This document shows positions 41,364 through 50,700 of a stretch of 64,000 nucleotides of DNA, one piece after another. The stretch is from an uncultured Prevotella sp. GTDB lineage: Bacteria; Bacteroidota; Bacteroidia; Bacteroidales; Bacteroidaceae. Location of the stretch: contig CAAGPV010000024.1 in assembly GCA_900771975.1 (NCBI GenBank), positions 12,205 through 76,204 of the forward strand, read 5' to 3'. The notes beneath the pieces are model-generated. The model had not been told where the DNA came from. It searched no databases and saw nothing but the letters and a program-made list of their open reading frames with translations. The stretch's first letter is position 1; every line of letters begins with the position of its first letter. A program made the position numbers and the translations under genes.

Positions 41364-41801
41364 TTAAATATTGCTGTAAAAATCAATTGTATCGCCCTCT
41401 TTGAGAGTAACGATCGCTTTCTTGAATGCGTTCTTCTGACCTTTCACAAGTCCTGCCTTGGTATAGCGTGCCTGACGCTTTCCAGCGTAACGCATTGTGT
41501 TCACATCAAGAACTGTAACCTTGTAGAGGCTTTCGATTTCTTTCTTTATTTCGAGTTTGTTAGCCTCTGGTTTAACGATGAAACCATACTTAGGCTGAGC
41601 AGCCTTGGTATAGGTATAAACCGTCTTTTGCTTGTTTACAGTCTGACCTTTCTTCTTAACATCGTAAGCAACAGTCTCTTCCTTAGCATTCTTAGCCTCA
41701 CCAATTTTCTTGCTTCTGGTCTTGAATGTGCGGTCTTCAGAAGACTTGTCCGAAATCTTGGTCATCTTCTCAGTGACCACTGGTTTTATGATAAATCCCA
41801 T
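41364..41801 (-). CDS. rplW: Ribosomal protein L23 with a large insertion
   Basis: A 145-residue L23, against about 96-100 in most bacteria. Residues 1-18 (MGFIIKPVVTEKMTKISD) and about 70-145 (KYGFIVKPEANKLEIKK to LKEGDTIDFYSNI) are ordinary L23. Between them lies an insertion of about 50 residues, rich in Lys, Thr and Glu, including KTRSKKIGEAKNAKEET. The insertion follows the first strand, close to the site where E. coli L23 docks trigger factor and SRP. Order in the S10 operon is standard. Confidence 0.95.
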   Translation of the reverse strand: MGFIIKPVVTEKMTKISDKSSEDRTFKTRSKKIGEAKNAKEETVAYDVKKKGQTVNKQKTVYTYTKAAQPKYGFIVKPEANKLEIKKEIESLYKVTVLDVNTMRYAGKRQARYTKAGLVKGQKNAFKKAIVTLKEGDTIDFYSNI

Positions 41802-41822
41802 AATTGTTCTGTCTCCTTAAAT

Positions 41823-42452
41823 TTATTTGGTTAAGACTGTGTCGATAGACTTCAAAGAGTTTTCAGTGATAACGAGCACATCTGCATTCAAAACTTTATA
41901 CGAATTGAGATGAGAAGCAACCATCACTTCAGCTTCCTGAAGATTACGAGCCGACAAATATACATTTTTATTTACATCTGGCAAAAGAAGCAGGAGTTTC
42001 TTGCCGTCTACTTTAAGATTTTTAGCAATATTTACGAAATCTTTTGTCTTAGGAGCCTCAAGATTGAAATCTTCAACCACAAGGATTGCATTTTCCTGAG
42101 CTTTATAAGACAATGCAGACTTACGAGCAAGATTCTTTACTTTTTTGTTCAACTTGAAACGATAGTCACGTGGTTTAGGACCGAAAACGCGACCACCACC
42201 AACGAGAACAGGTGAGTTGATATCACCACGACGGGCACCGCCGCCACCTTTCTGACGTCCCAGCTTACGAGTAGAACCAGCATGTTCACTTCTTTCTTTC
42301 GATTTAGCTGTACCTTGACGCTGGTCAGCGAGATACTGCTTTACATCCAAATAAAGAACATGATCGTTAGGCTCAATGCCGAAGATAGATTCGTTTAACG
42401 TAACCTTTCTTCCGGTCTCCTGACCTTTGATATTTAATACGTTAATATCCAT
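41823..42452 (-). CDS. rplD: Ribosomal protein L4
   Basis: A 209-residue protein whose loop lines the exit tunnel. MDINVLNIKGQETGRKVTL opens it; the loop region RKLGRQKGGGGARRGDINSP is intact. In E. coli L4 also represses the S10 operon; no such leader element was identified here. It overlaps rplC by one base. Confidence 0.98.
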   Translation of the reverse strand: MDINVLNIKGQETGRKVTLNESIFGIEPNDHVLYLDVKQYLADQRQGTAKSKERSEHAGSTRKLGRQKGGGGARRGDINSPVLVGGGRVFGPKPRDYRFKLNKKVKNLARKSALSYKAQENAILVVEDFNLEAPKTKDFVNIAKNLKVDGKKLLLLLPDVNKNVYLSARNLQEAEVMVASHLNSYKVLNADVLVITENSLKSIDTVLTK

Positions 42453-43066
42453 TACTTGTTAATTATTACGGTTGAACCATTGCATCCAGCAACACTACCC
42501 TTCACGAGAAGCAAGTTGTGCTCTGGAATTACCTTTAATACTTGAAGGTTCTGAGTTGTCACTCTGTCACCTCCCATTTGGCCACCCATGCGCATTCCTT
42601 TGAAGACTTTTGCAGGGTAAGAACAAGCACCGATAGATCCCGGTTTGCGTGCTCGGTCATCCTGACCGTGGGTGCTCTGACCTACACCACCGAATCCATG
42701 ACGCTTTACGACACCTTGGAATCCCTTACCTTTTGATGTACCAACAACATCAACGAAGCGAGCGTCGTTAAACAGTTCTACTGTAATAGTGTCACCGAGG
42801 TTGTATTCCTCGTCAAACTTGAACTCGGCCAAGTGCAGTTTTGGTGTTGTGCCGGCTTTCTTGAAGTGTCCCAACTGAGGCTTAGAGGTGTTTTTCTCTT
42901 TCGCTTCGCCGAAACCTAACTGAACAGCCTTGTAACCGTCTTTTTCTACAGTTTTAATCTGGGTTACAACACAAGGACCAGCTTCGATAACAGTGCACGG
43001 TACATTTTTACCGTCGGCACTGAAAACGGATGTCATTCCGATTTTCTTTCCTAATAATCCTGGCAT
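42452..43066 (-). CDS. rplC: Ribosomal protein L3
   Basis: A 204-residue early assembly protein. It opens MPGLLGKKIGMTSVFSADG; GKGFQGVVKRHGFGG and the tip MGGQMGGDRVTTQNLQV are diagnostic. Its stop shares one base with the rplD start. Confidence 0.98.
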   Translation of the reverse strand: MPGLLGKKIGMTSVFSADGKNVPCTVIEAGPCVVTQIKTVEKDGYKAVQLGFGEAKEKNTSKPQLGHFKKAGTTPKLHLAEFKFDEEYNLGDTITVELFNDARFVDVVGTSKGKGFQGVVKRHGFGGVGQSTHGQDDRARKPGSIGACSYPAKVFKGMRMGGQMGGDRVTTQNLQVLKVIPEHNLLLVKGSVAGCNGSTVIINK

Positions 43067-43123
43067 TTCAATTAATCTATTTAAAAATAAAAAATATTCA
43101 AGAATTAAATTTGTAATGGACTA

Positions 43124-43429
43124 TCAAACCTTGATTTCTACCTCTACGCCTGAGGGCAATTCGAGTTTCATCAAAGCGTCTACAGTTTTTGCGGTAGAGC
43201 TATAGATGTCGATAAGACGCTTATAGTCTGACAACTGGAACTGTTCGCGCGCCTTCTTGTTGACGAAGGTTGAACGGTTAACGGTGTAGATGCGCTTGTG
43301 GGTTGGCAATGGAATAGGACCACTGACAATGGCACCTGTGGCTTTGACAGCCTTTACAATTTTCTCAGCTGACTTGTCTACTAACTTGTGGTCGTAGCTC
43401 TTCAGCTTAATTCTGATTTTCTGACTCAT
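43124..43429 (-). CDS. rpsJ: Ribosomal protein S10
   Basis: A 101-residue protein of the 30S head that also serves as antitermination factor NusE. SQKIRIKLKSYDHKLVDKSA and GPIPLPTHKRIYTVNRSTFV are diagnostic. It follows fusA after 101 bp with a hairpin between, and leads the S10 block. Confidence 0.98.
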   Translation of the reverse strand: MSQKIRIKLKSYDHKLVDKSAEKIVKAVKATGAIVSGPIPLPTHKRIYTVNRSTFVNKKAREQFQLSDYKRLIDIYSSTAKTVDALMKLELPSGVEVEIKV

Positions 43430-43479
43430 TGTGTGATGTCTTTATTAAATTAATGATTTTATTTAGTTTGCAAGAGGTA

Positions 43480-43511
43480 CACTCCCATAAGAGTCATTCG
43501 CTATGGGAGTG
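43480..43511 (-). other. Hairpin between fusA and rpsJ
   Basis: A perfect 10-bp inverted repeat (43480-43489 with 43502-43511) in the 101-bp gap, without a T tract. It may be a processing site or regulatory element that uncouples S10 from fusA. Confidence 0.6.
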
Positions 43512-43530
43512 CGATCTCGCAATTGTTTTT

Positions 43531-45648
43531 TTACTTCAACAGTTCGGAATGACCGTTTACCTCATCAAGCACTGCCTTAGCAATAGCTGTAGATACAGGT
43601 GCGTGGTGGTCATATTCCATTGAAGAGGTTGCACGACCAGAAGTGATGGTACGGAGTGCGGTTACATAACCGAACATCTCTGCCAAAGGAACTTCAGCCT
43701 TAACGATGCGGGCACCGCTACGAGCTTCGTCCATACCTTGCACCATACCACGACGCTTATTCAAGTCACCGATAACGTCACCCATGTTCTCTTCAGGAGT
43801 AACAACTTCCACCTTCATGATAGGCTCCATCAAGACAGGGCCAGCCTTAGGACATAGAACCTTGAATGCCTGATGGGCAACAAGTTCGAATGACAACTGG
43901 TCAGAGTCTACAGGGTGGAAACTACCATCGGTCAAAGTAACCTTCAGACCAGTCATTGGGAAGCCACCGAGAACACCGTTTGAAAGACAATCAGCAAATC
44001 CTTTCTGTACAGAAGGTATAAACTCTTTAGGAACGTTACCGCCCTTTACCTCGTTAATGAACTGCAAGTCACCTTCCTTATAGTCTTCATCTTTAGGAGC
44101 GATTGTAACATCGATACAAGCAAACTTACCGCGACCACCACTCTGCTTCTTGTAAGTCTCACGGCTCTGTGCAGAACGTGTGATAGCCTCTTTATAGTTA
44201 ACCTGTGGTTTACCTTGGTTACATTCAACCTTGAATTCACGCTTCAGACGATCGATGATGATGTCGAGGTGAAGCTCACCCATACCTGAGATGATGGTCT
44301 GGCCACTTTGCTCGTCGGTACGAACGGTGAAGGTTGGGTCTTCCTCAGCCAACTTAGCAAGACCGTTGTCCAACTTAGCAACGTCTGCCTGACTCTTAGG
44401 TTCAACCGCAATAGAGATAACGGTATCGGGGAAGGTCATAGACTCGAGCACGATGGGGTGTGCCTCATCACAAAGAGTATCACCAGTGCGGATATCCTTG
44501 AAGCCTACACCTGCGCCGATATCACCAGCATCGATGCTCTCCATAGGAATTTCCTTGTTGGAGTTCATTTGGAAAAGACGGCTAATACGTTCTTTCTTAC
44601 CGGAGCGTGGGTTGTAAACGTAAGAACCTGCTGCAACCTTACCAGAGTAAACACGGAAGAATACCAAACGGCCCATGAATGGATCGGTAGCAATCTTGAA
44701 TGCAAGAGCTGCTGTCGGTTCGTCTTCGCTTGGTTTGCGATCTTCTTCTTCATCAGTATCAGGATTGGTACCAACGATATTTGGTGTATCCAAAGGAGAA
44801 GGCAGGAAAGCGCAAGTATAGTCGAGCAAAGGCTGTACACCCTTGTTCTTATAAGAAGAGCCAAGGAGCATAGGAGTAAGTTCCATAGCAATTGTACCCT
44901 TACGAATGGCAGCAATGAGCTGCTCTTCAGGTATTTCCTTACCCTCAAGATATTTCTCCATCAAATCGTCATCGAAGTTGGCAGCATTTTCTACCATCTT
45001 CTCATGCCATTCAGCTGCTTCGTCAGCAAGCTCAGCAGGTATTTCATCTACCTCATATTCAGCACCCATGGTCTCATCATGCCACAGGATAGCTTTCATC
45101 TTGATAAGGTCTACAACGCCTTTGAAGTTTTCTTCAGCACCAATAGGGATTTGTATAGGACATGGGTTAGCGCCCAAGATATCCTTCATCTGCTGAACAG
45201 TTTCAAAGAAGTCTGCACCAGAACGGTCCATTTTGTTGACATAACCGATACGTGGTACATTGTATTTGTCTGCCTGACGCCATACGGTTTCTGACTGTGG
45301 CTGCACACCGTCAGCAGCGCTGTAGGTTGCAATAGCACCATCGAGCACACGAAGTGAACGCTCTACCTCTGCAGTAAAGTCAACGTGTCCCGGGGTATCA
45401 ATCAAGTTAATCTTGAAAGACTTGCCGTTCCAAGTCCAGTTACAGGTTGTAGCGGCAGAAGTGATGGTGATACCACGCTCTTGCTCTTGTGCCATCCAGT
45501 CCATGGTGGCAGCTCCGTCGTGCACCTCACCAATCTTGTGAGTCTTACCTGTGTAGAACAAGATACGTTCGGATGTGGTAGTCTTACCGGCATCGATGTG
45601 GGCCATGATACCGATGTTACGAGTCAAATGTAAATCGCGATTTGCCAT
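43531..45648 (-). CDS. fusA: Elongation factor G
   Basis: A 705-residue translocase GTPase. The G1 motif AHIDAGKT is at 16-23, with TSAATT in switch I and DTPGHVDF (G3). Domains II to V follow, ending in the domain IV-V region with GGFPMTGLKVTLTDGSFHPV. It is coded with rpsL and rpsG in the classical str operon. Confidence 0.98.
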   Translation of the reverse strand: MANRDLHLTRNIGIMAHIDAGKTTTSERILFYTGKTHKIGEVHDGAATMDWMAQEQERGITITSAATTCNWTWNGKSFKINLIDTPGHVDFTAEVERSLRVLDGAIATYSAADGVQPQSETVWRQADKYNVPRIGYVNKMDRSGADFFETVQQMKDILGANPCPIQIPIGAEENFKGVVDLIKMKAILWHDETMGAEYEVDEIPAELADEAAEWHEKMVENAANFDDDLMEKYLEGKEIPEEQLIAAIRKGTIAMELTPMLLGSSYKNKGVQPLLDYTCAFLPSPLDTPNIVGTNPDTDEEEDRKPSEDEPTAALAFKIATDPFMGRLVFFRVYSGKVAAGSYVYNPRSGKKERISRLFQMNSNKEIPMESIDAGDIGAGVGFKDIRTGDTLCDEAHPIVLESMTFPDTVISIAVEPKSQADVAKLDNGLAKLAEEDPTFTVRTDEQSGQTIISGMGELHLDIIIDRLKREFKVECNQGKPQVNYKEAITRSAQSRETYKKQSGGRGKFACIDVTIAPKDEDYKEGDLQFINEVKGGNVPKEFIPSVQKGFADCLSNGVLGGFPMTGLKVTLTDGSFHPVDSDQLSFELVAHQAFKVLCPKAGPVLMEPIMKVEVVTPEENMGDVIGDLNKRRGMVQGMDEARSGARIVKAEVPLAEMFGYVTALRTITSGRATSSMEYDHHAPVSTAIAKAVLDEVNGHSELLK

Positions 45649-45676
45649 TTTCTTTTTACCTTTATAATGTATCTAA

Positions 45677-46153
45677 TTAGAATCTAAAGTGTGCAAAAGC
45701 GCGGTTTGCCTCAGCCATACGGTGCATATCCTCCTTACGCTTGAAGGCACCACCCTGATTGTTGTAGGCGTCCTGGATCTCAGCTGCGAGCTTGTCGGCC
45801 ATGCTCTTACCTCCACGCTTGCGTGCGAAGTTAATCATATTCTTCATGGAAACGCTCACCTTACGGTCGGGACGTATTTCGGTAGGAACCTGGAAAGTAG
45901 CACCACCGATACGGCGGCTCTTTACCTCTACCTGAGGAGTAATATTGTCGAGGGCTTGCTTCCAAATTTCGAGAGGAGACTTCTCCTCGTCTTTCATTTT
46001 GGCAGCTACGATGTCTAAAGCAGCATAGAAGATTTCGTAGGATGTATTCTTCTTACCGTCATACATCAAATGGTTTACAAACTTTGAGACCTTTTGGTCG
46101 TTGAACTTGGGATCTGGAAGGATCACACGCTTCTTTGGTTTTGCTTTTCTCAT
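45677..46153 (-). CDS. rpsG: Ribosomal protein S7
   Basis: A 158-residue nucleator of the 30S head. It opens MRKAKPKKRVILPDPKFNDQ; the conserved KALDNITPQVEVKSRRIGG-like stretch and the end AHFRF are typical. The gap to rpsL upstream is unusually long (185 bp) and structured; see the separate entry. Confidence 0.98.
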   Translation of the reverse strand: MRKAKPKKRVILPDPKFNDQKVSKFVNHLMYDGKKNTSYEIFYAALDIVAAKMKDEEKSPLEIWKQALDNITPQVEVKSRRIGGATFQVPTEIRPDRKVSVSMKNMINFARKRGGKSMADKLAAEIQDAYNNQGGAFKRKEDMHRMAEANRAFAHFRF

Positions 46154-46338
46154 TTTTTCTTTAATAAACTTGATTTGCGGAGGCTGTCGTCGTTTCGTCC
46201 TTCAACGTTCACACCTGAACATTTACTCAACCTTGATGTCAATACTCCAGCAAAACGGTTATAATGTTTTTCTTTTTTCAGTAAAACCTTGAGCCGCCAA
46301 CCTTCTCCGGTTGTCGACCCTCGGTTTTGGGGTAAAGC
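46154..46338 (-). other. Structured rpsL-rpsG intercistronic region
   Basis: 185 bp between the rpsL stop and rpsG start. On the transcript it contains small perfect hairpins CAACC-N6-GGTTG and GTTCA-N4-TGAAC and no frame. In E. coli the equivalent gap is the binding site of the repressor S7; the same use here is inference. Confidence 0.4.
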
Positions 46339-46719
46339 TTACTTCTTACCCTTTGGGCGTTTAGCTCCATACTTGGAACGGCGCTGGGTGCGGTTGGCAA
46401 CACCGGCGGTATCAAGTGTACCGCGAACGATGTGATAACGTACACCAGGGAGGTCTTTAACACGTCCTCCACGAACCAACACGATAGAGTGTTCCTGCAA
46501 GTTGTGACCCTCTCCGGGGATGTAGGAGTTTACTTCCTTTTGGTTGGTCAAACGCACACGGGCAACCTTACGCATTGCCGAATTAGGCTTCTTAGGGGTC
46601 GTTGTGTAGACACGCACACAAACACCACGACGCTGAGGACAGTTGTCCAAAGCGGGGCTCTTGCTCTTATCTACGAGCGCCTTTCTGCCTTTTCTTACTA
46701 ACTGTGAAATAGTAGGCAT
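46339..46719 (-). CDS. rpsL: Ribosomal protein S12
   Basis: A 126-residue decoding-centre protein. It opens MPTISQLVRKGRKALVDKSK; CVRVYTTTPKKPNSAMRKVA and GGRVKDLPGVRYH are intact. The two lysines where streptomycin-resistance changes normally occur (PKKPNS and GRVKDLPG) are the sensitive type. First gene of the long ribosomal cluster, with a leader of about 100 nt. Confidence 0.98.
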   Translation of the reverse strand: MPTISQLVRKGRKALVDKSKSPALDNCPQRRGVCVRVYTTTPKKPNSAMRKVARVRLTNQKEVNSYIPGEGHNLQEHSIVLVRGGRVKDLPGVRYHIVRGTLDTAGVANRTQRRSKYGAKRPKGKK

Positions 46720-46833
46720 AATTTTAACTTTTAATTTATATATTATTTTTGTTTATATTCGGTCTTAAGAAGCCCATACCGTCCCTTCCTATTACAAATA
46801 GGATACAATAAGGCTTTTCGGGCTGCAAAGGTA
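46720..46833 (-). promoter_or_regulatory. rpsL promoter and leader
   Basis: The -7 element is minus-strand TACCTTTGC at 46825-46833. The leader of about 100 nt contains a perfect CCTAT/ATAGG hairpin (about 46788-46802). This is the likely main promoter of the str-S10-spc transcript. Confidence 0.65.
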
Positions 46834-46874
46834 CAAACATTTCCCGAAACCACCTAATAACAATAAAACCAAAA

Positions 46875-46910
46875 AGACTACACCTTGCAAATATTTGCAA
46901 GATATAGTCT
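46875..46910 (-). terminator. Terminator of the DUF3467 gene
   Basis: A 16-bp stem with two G-U pairs (46875-46890 with 46895-46910 approx), followed on the minus strand by TTTTTGG. It insulates the DUF3467 gene from the rpsL promoter. Confidence 0.85.
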
Positions 46911-46939
46911 TTATTAACTTCTTTTAAGATTGCAATTAC

Positions 46940-47257
46940 TTACGCATCACCCTTTGGAGTACCAAAAGGAGCGATGGTGCGACCTGCCTGTTCGGGCATT
47001 TCTATTTTTCCGAACTCACTTTCGTAGCGAAGCAGGTTTTCCTGCAATGCTGCCATCAACCGGCGTGCGTGTTCGGGTGCCAGTATGATACGGCTGGTGA
47101 CTTGTGCCTTTGGCATACCTGGGAGCATGGTGGCGAAGTCTACAACAAACTCGGAGTGGGAATGACTGATGATAGCAAAGTTGCTATAGATGCCTTTTGC
47201 CACTTCCGGTGACAAGTCGATCTGCAACTGTTGACCTTGTTGATTGTTTTTGTCCAT
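46940..47257 (-). CDS. DUF3467 family protein
   Basis: A 105-residue cytosolic protein of the DUF3467 family, found widely in Bacteroidetes and some other bacteria; its function is not known. Typical stretches are GIYSNFAIISHSHSEFVVDF, MPGMPKAQVTSRIILAPEHA and a C-terminal IAPFGTPKGDA. Gln/Asn-rich start. It forms its own unit with promoter and terminator, just upstream of the ribosomal cluster. Confidence 0.9.
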   Translation of the reverse strand: MDKNNQQGQQLQIDLSPEVAKGIYSNFAIISHSHSEFVVDFATMLPGMPKAQVTSRIILAPEHARRLMAALQENLLRYESEFGKIEMPEQAGRTIAPFGTPKGDA

Positions 47258-47294
47258 AACGGTTGTTTTTATTAGATTTTCAATGCTTGTTTAT

Positions 47295-47325
47295 GCAAAG
47301 GTAACCATTTTTGGGGGGATATGCA
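47295..47325 (-). promoter_or_regulatory. Promoter of the DUF3467 gene
   Basis: Minus-strand TACCTTTGC at 47295-47303 with a TTG 20 nt upstream (about 47324-47326). The leader is about 30 nt. Confidence 0.65.
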
Positions 47326-47384
47326 ACAGATTTCTGTAGGAAAAACCAATTGCCTCATTTTCAGAAAGTTATCATATTACTTAT

Positions 47385-47472
47385 AAAACAGGCTCTTTCG
47401 GGTTGTAAAACACGGCATATCAGGAGATAAAAGAGCCGGTTTTAGAGGTTAAAACAGATGGTATGAAAAAGC
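47385..47472. repeat. 22-bp tandem repeat array, copy 2
   Basis: Units of exactly 22 bp begin at 47385, 47407, 47429 and 47451. The second (AAAACACGGCATATCAGGAG and two more bases) is nearly identical to units of the array at 5449-5536; the third is AAAA-GAGCCGG-TTTT-AGAGGTT; the last is degenerate. It lies between the DUF3467 promoter and the peptide-gene terminator. Confidence 0.8.
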
Positions 47473-47484
47473 AGGGAAGAAGGG

Positions 47485-47515
47485 ACAAAAAAAGAGCTGC
47501 AATTGCTTGCAGCTC
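47485..47515 (-). terminator. Terminator of the LRR-peptide transcript
   Basis: A perfect 9-bp stem (47494-47502 with 47507-47515) with a 4-nt loop, followed on the minus strand by TTTTTTTG. It lies 28 nt after the peptide-gene stop. Confidence 0.9.
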
Positions 47516-47542
47516 CATATACATAAAATTTTCTCGCGATTA

Positions 47543-47767
47543 TTATTCCCATGAAGACCAAGGATTGCGCTTGCTACCCATGTCAAGTTCACTGTCGGTC
47601 CAAGTTAAAGATCCATTTGTTACTTTGTCTGTTTTATCTCCACTTATGGTTTCATTTTTCTCGCCATAATTCTGGAAGTTCTTTTTTTCTATGGTAGCTT
47701 CCAACAGATGGGAGGTCATCATTCCTTGATGCAACTCAGTTACGGGGGTGATATATTGTTTTTTCAT
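47543..47767 (-). CDS. 74-residue peptide of a Prevotella small-protein type
   Basis: A 74-residue protein with no signal peptide or membrane segment. The start MKKQYITPVTELHQGMM and the middle SHLLEATIEKK resemble a group of short Bacteroidetes proteins (MKKxYxxPxxxV...LL) that end in a charged and aromatic tail; here the end is MGSKRNPWSSWE. The middle is acidic and Thr/Ser-rich. It begins 10 bp after the LRR gene stop and shares its transcript. Function is unknown; a chaperone, sorting aid or precursor of a modified peptide are all possible. Confidence 0.7.
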   Translation of the reverse strand: MKKQYITPVTELHQGMMTSHLLEATIEKKNFQNYGEKNETISGDKTDKVTNGSLTWTDSELDMGSKRNPWSSWE

Positions 47768-47777
47768 AAAACTCAGG

Positions 47778-50700
47778 TTATTTTACAATGAATTTTTTAC
47801 CATTTTGTATGTACACGCCTTTGGCCAACTGAGAGCTATCACCATTACGGCTCACCATGACGCCATTGAGTGTATAGATAGGGGCGTCAACGTGGGTGCC
47901 AGCAACGATGGAGATGTGCTCCACAGCATCAACCTCTGGGTCGGTACCGAAGAAAGAGTTCTGCTGCGCACCATTGGTTTGTGTGTTGAAAAAGTTATGC
48001 CAATCTTCCACGCCACCTTCGTGCTTTGCCACCTGAACAAGGCTCTTGTTAGGTTTCCAAAGGCTGGTGGTGCCGGTATAGAACCAGAACTTATAGTCTT
48101 CATCTTGATTTTTGCGTTTTGCAAAAACATAGCTATATTGGGGAATAAGAATGTCTTGGGCATCACTACCGCCTATATAGTTACCAACAAAGCGATACTC
48201 ATTTCCTTCTACATCTGACGTTTGAATGTCTCCATTGGTTTCGGAAGAGGCTATAATGGTTGGTGATGGGTTACCAACAATGGGCGAATAGTCTTTCACC
48301 ACAAAAACTGCATCTTCTGGGGTCTTAGAGGGATGAATCATATAAGACTCGTGGGCATAGATGACAATGTCGTCATCGGCAGGAGCTGGATTGTTTGCAA
48401 TAGTTTCGTAATCCCAGTAACCAGTTTCACTCTTTTTGGTTGACTTGTGATGACACACGTCGAGGGTGAAGAAGAGCGTGATGGAGTTTATATTGGTCGT
48501 GGTGTTACGATCGCGGCGCACCTTATTAAATAGACACACTTGCGTTTCGTCGCCGAAGACTTCGTCTACCTGCTTTTTGGTCATATTGAAAGGAACACAC
48601 AACGTCCACCACTTTCCGCCTTCCATCTTAATGTCATAGTCTTTATGGGGCTGGGTATCTGGGTTACTGAACACAAACATACGTGTGCCCTTGTGTGCGA
48701 TTTCCTGTAAAGAATCGAGGGAATATTGACCATCACCTGTACCAACAACATAACCGGCCTCTGCCAATATTTGAAGTTCTTCGTCGGTGAGCTTGGTGCG
48801 ATAAGGTGTGACGCCGTCATAGCCCACACCGTTGAGAGCTGTTCCATAAGCACGGTTCCATTGGGCTTGTGAAGGCCAAACATACCGGTCACCTACATAA
48901 GTATCGTGAAAGCCATAATCAACATCCGGATATATTTCAGTAATGCCATTCCATCCATACAATTGCTTCGTTTCCTTTCCCACTGTTAATTTACCATTGG
49001 GATTGTCATATCCGTACCATTGGTCTATGGCTTGACCAGGGCCCCATGTGTGATAGACACGGAGGGTGTCTGTATAGGTAGACAATTTCTCCTTGTCGGT
49101 AATATTGTTAGGATAGTGAAGCATTGTGAAATAAACGCCATTAGATTTGTAGTTCTCACGATTGGCATAACCTGTGCCCTTTACATCATCACTGGTATTG
49201 CCTTCTTGCTTATTACCGTTGAAGCCGTTGTTTCCTTGCAAACATTCGGGAGGAAAAGCGGTTAACTCCATTGCTCTTCCACCGTTAATTTCACGTACGC
49301 TTGCGCCAGTTGGCATTAACGGTGCAACTTCTGATTCGAAATAGACATCTTGATATTGACGACGGAAAAAAGCACCAGAACCAATAAACCTGACAGAAGA
49401 CGGAATAGTAAGTGTAGTTAGGCCTTTAAGATTATCATTATTTAGACCTCCAAATGCTGAATTTCCAATATAACGGAGTCCTTCGTTGAAAGTGATATCA
49501 CGCAATCCATTTGCTTCGAGAAATGCAGCATCGTCTATCTTGTCCAAAGTGGAAGGGAACAAAACACTCACCAGAGCTATTGAATTAGTATAAAAGGCGT
49601 ACTTCCCAATATAGGTAAGGCCTTCGTTTAACTTGAGAGTGTCAATGGAATCACAATTATTAAAAGCATAATTTCCAATACTGTCCAAAGTAGAAGGGAA
49701 AACCACATCCTTTATTCTCATGTTTACAAAGGCTGAATCGCCGATAGCCGTATAACCTTCGGGAATAACAATTTTAGAGAGGGCTTTATTGTTAACATAA
49801 TTAGGCGAAAACAAACGAGCAGGCACCTTTTTGCTTTCCGACAAAGGAAGGGTGAGTGAAGTAAGAGAAAGATTTTGTTTTCCTGGTAAATCCTGGAAAG
49901 TTTTCGAAGACAAATTCTTGCATGTTGTCTGACCAAGGTCAAGTTCTTTTAGCACCTGGTTTTCCCCCGATTGTTGATTATCCTTCTTATAATAGAATAG
50001 AGCATCGATGATATCTTGGTTAATATACAACGGAGTGGAAGGGGTGTCATTGACAAAAACGATATTCTCGGCCTCACAGTGTTCAACCAAGGCATCAATA
50101 AACTTCGACTTGGAATAGAGGTAACCTAAGTCCCACAAATCATCGAAAGACGCTGGTTGGTAGTCGAAAGAGCGGGTGAAATAGTCACGACCTTCTTCAA
50201 CACGTCCACCGTTATAGACTTGTGAATATGTATTTCCATTCTTATAGAAAACATTAGAGCAATTGGAATAAACAGAATAGGTTTCACTTTTCTCAGTTGT
50301 GTAGGTATCACTGTTGATTTCGTCAGCGCTGATGACGGTGTAGGTACCGTCCTCACCTTTCTTATAATAGGGGTCTACGTTATTTCCGCCAATCCATATT
50401 TGCGTGGTGTTAACTTTATCACCTTCTTTCACCAAAGTATAAGTAGGCTTATTATTACTCCAGTCATATCCGATTTTATAGACTTCATTAGCAGCAGTGG
50501 CATTGAATTCACGCCAAGTATCGGTTTTGGAAGTGGTATGGGTTTCTGTAAAGTTTTCGGTGATGGGAGTATAGACATCACTGCGTGTGTAATAGGTAGA
50601 AGCATCACTAAAGACTGTGCCGTCTGCAACCTGCGTCCCATTCTCGTCTGCAAAGACCTTATTGTAGGTGTTGGTAAACAAGAAGGAGGCATCCATCTTG

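Noticed and set aside
44308..45294. Long plus-strand open frame antisense to fusA
   Set aside because: fusA is unmistakable on the other strand with full motifs; the antisense frame has no domain, and its length follows from the biased codon use of fusA.
46339..46719. Streptomycin-resistance changes in rpsL
   Set aside because: Both key lysine positions retain lysine.
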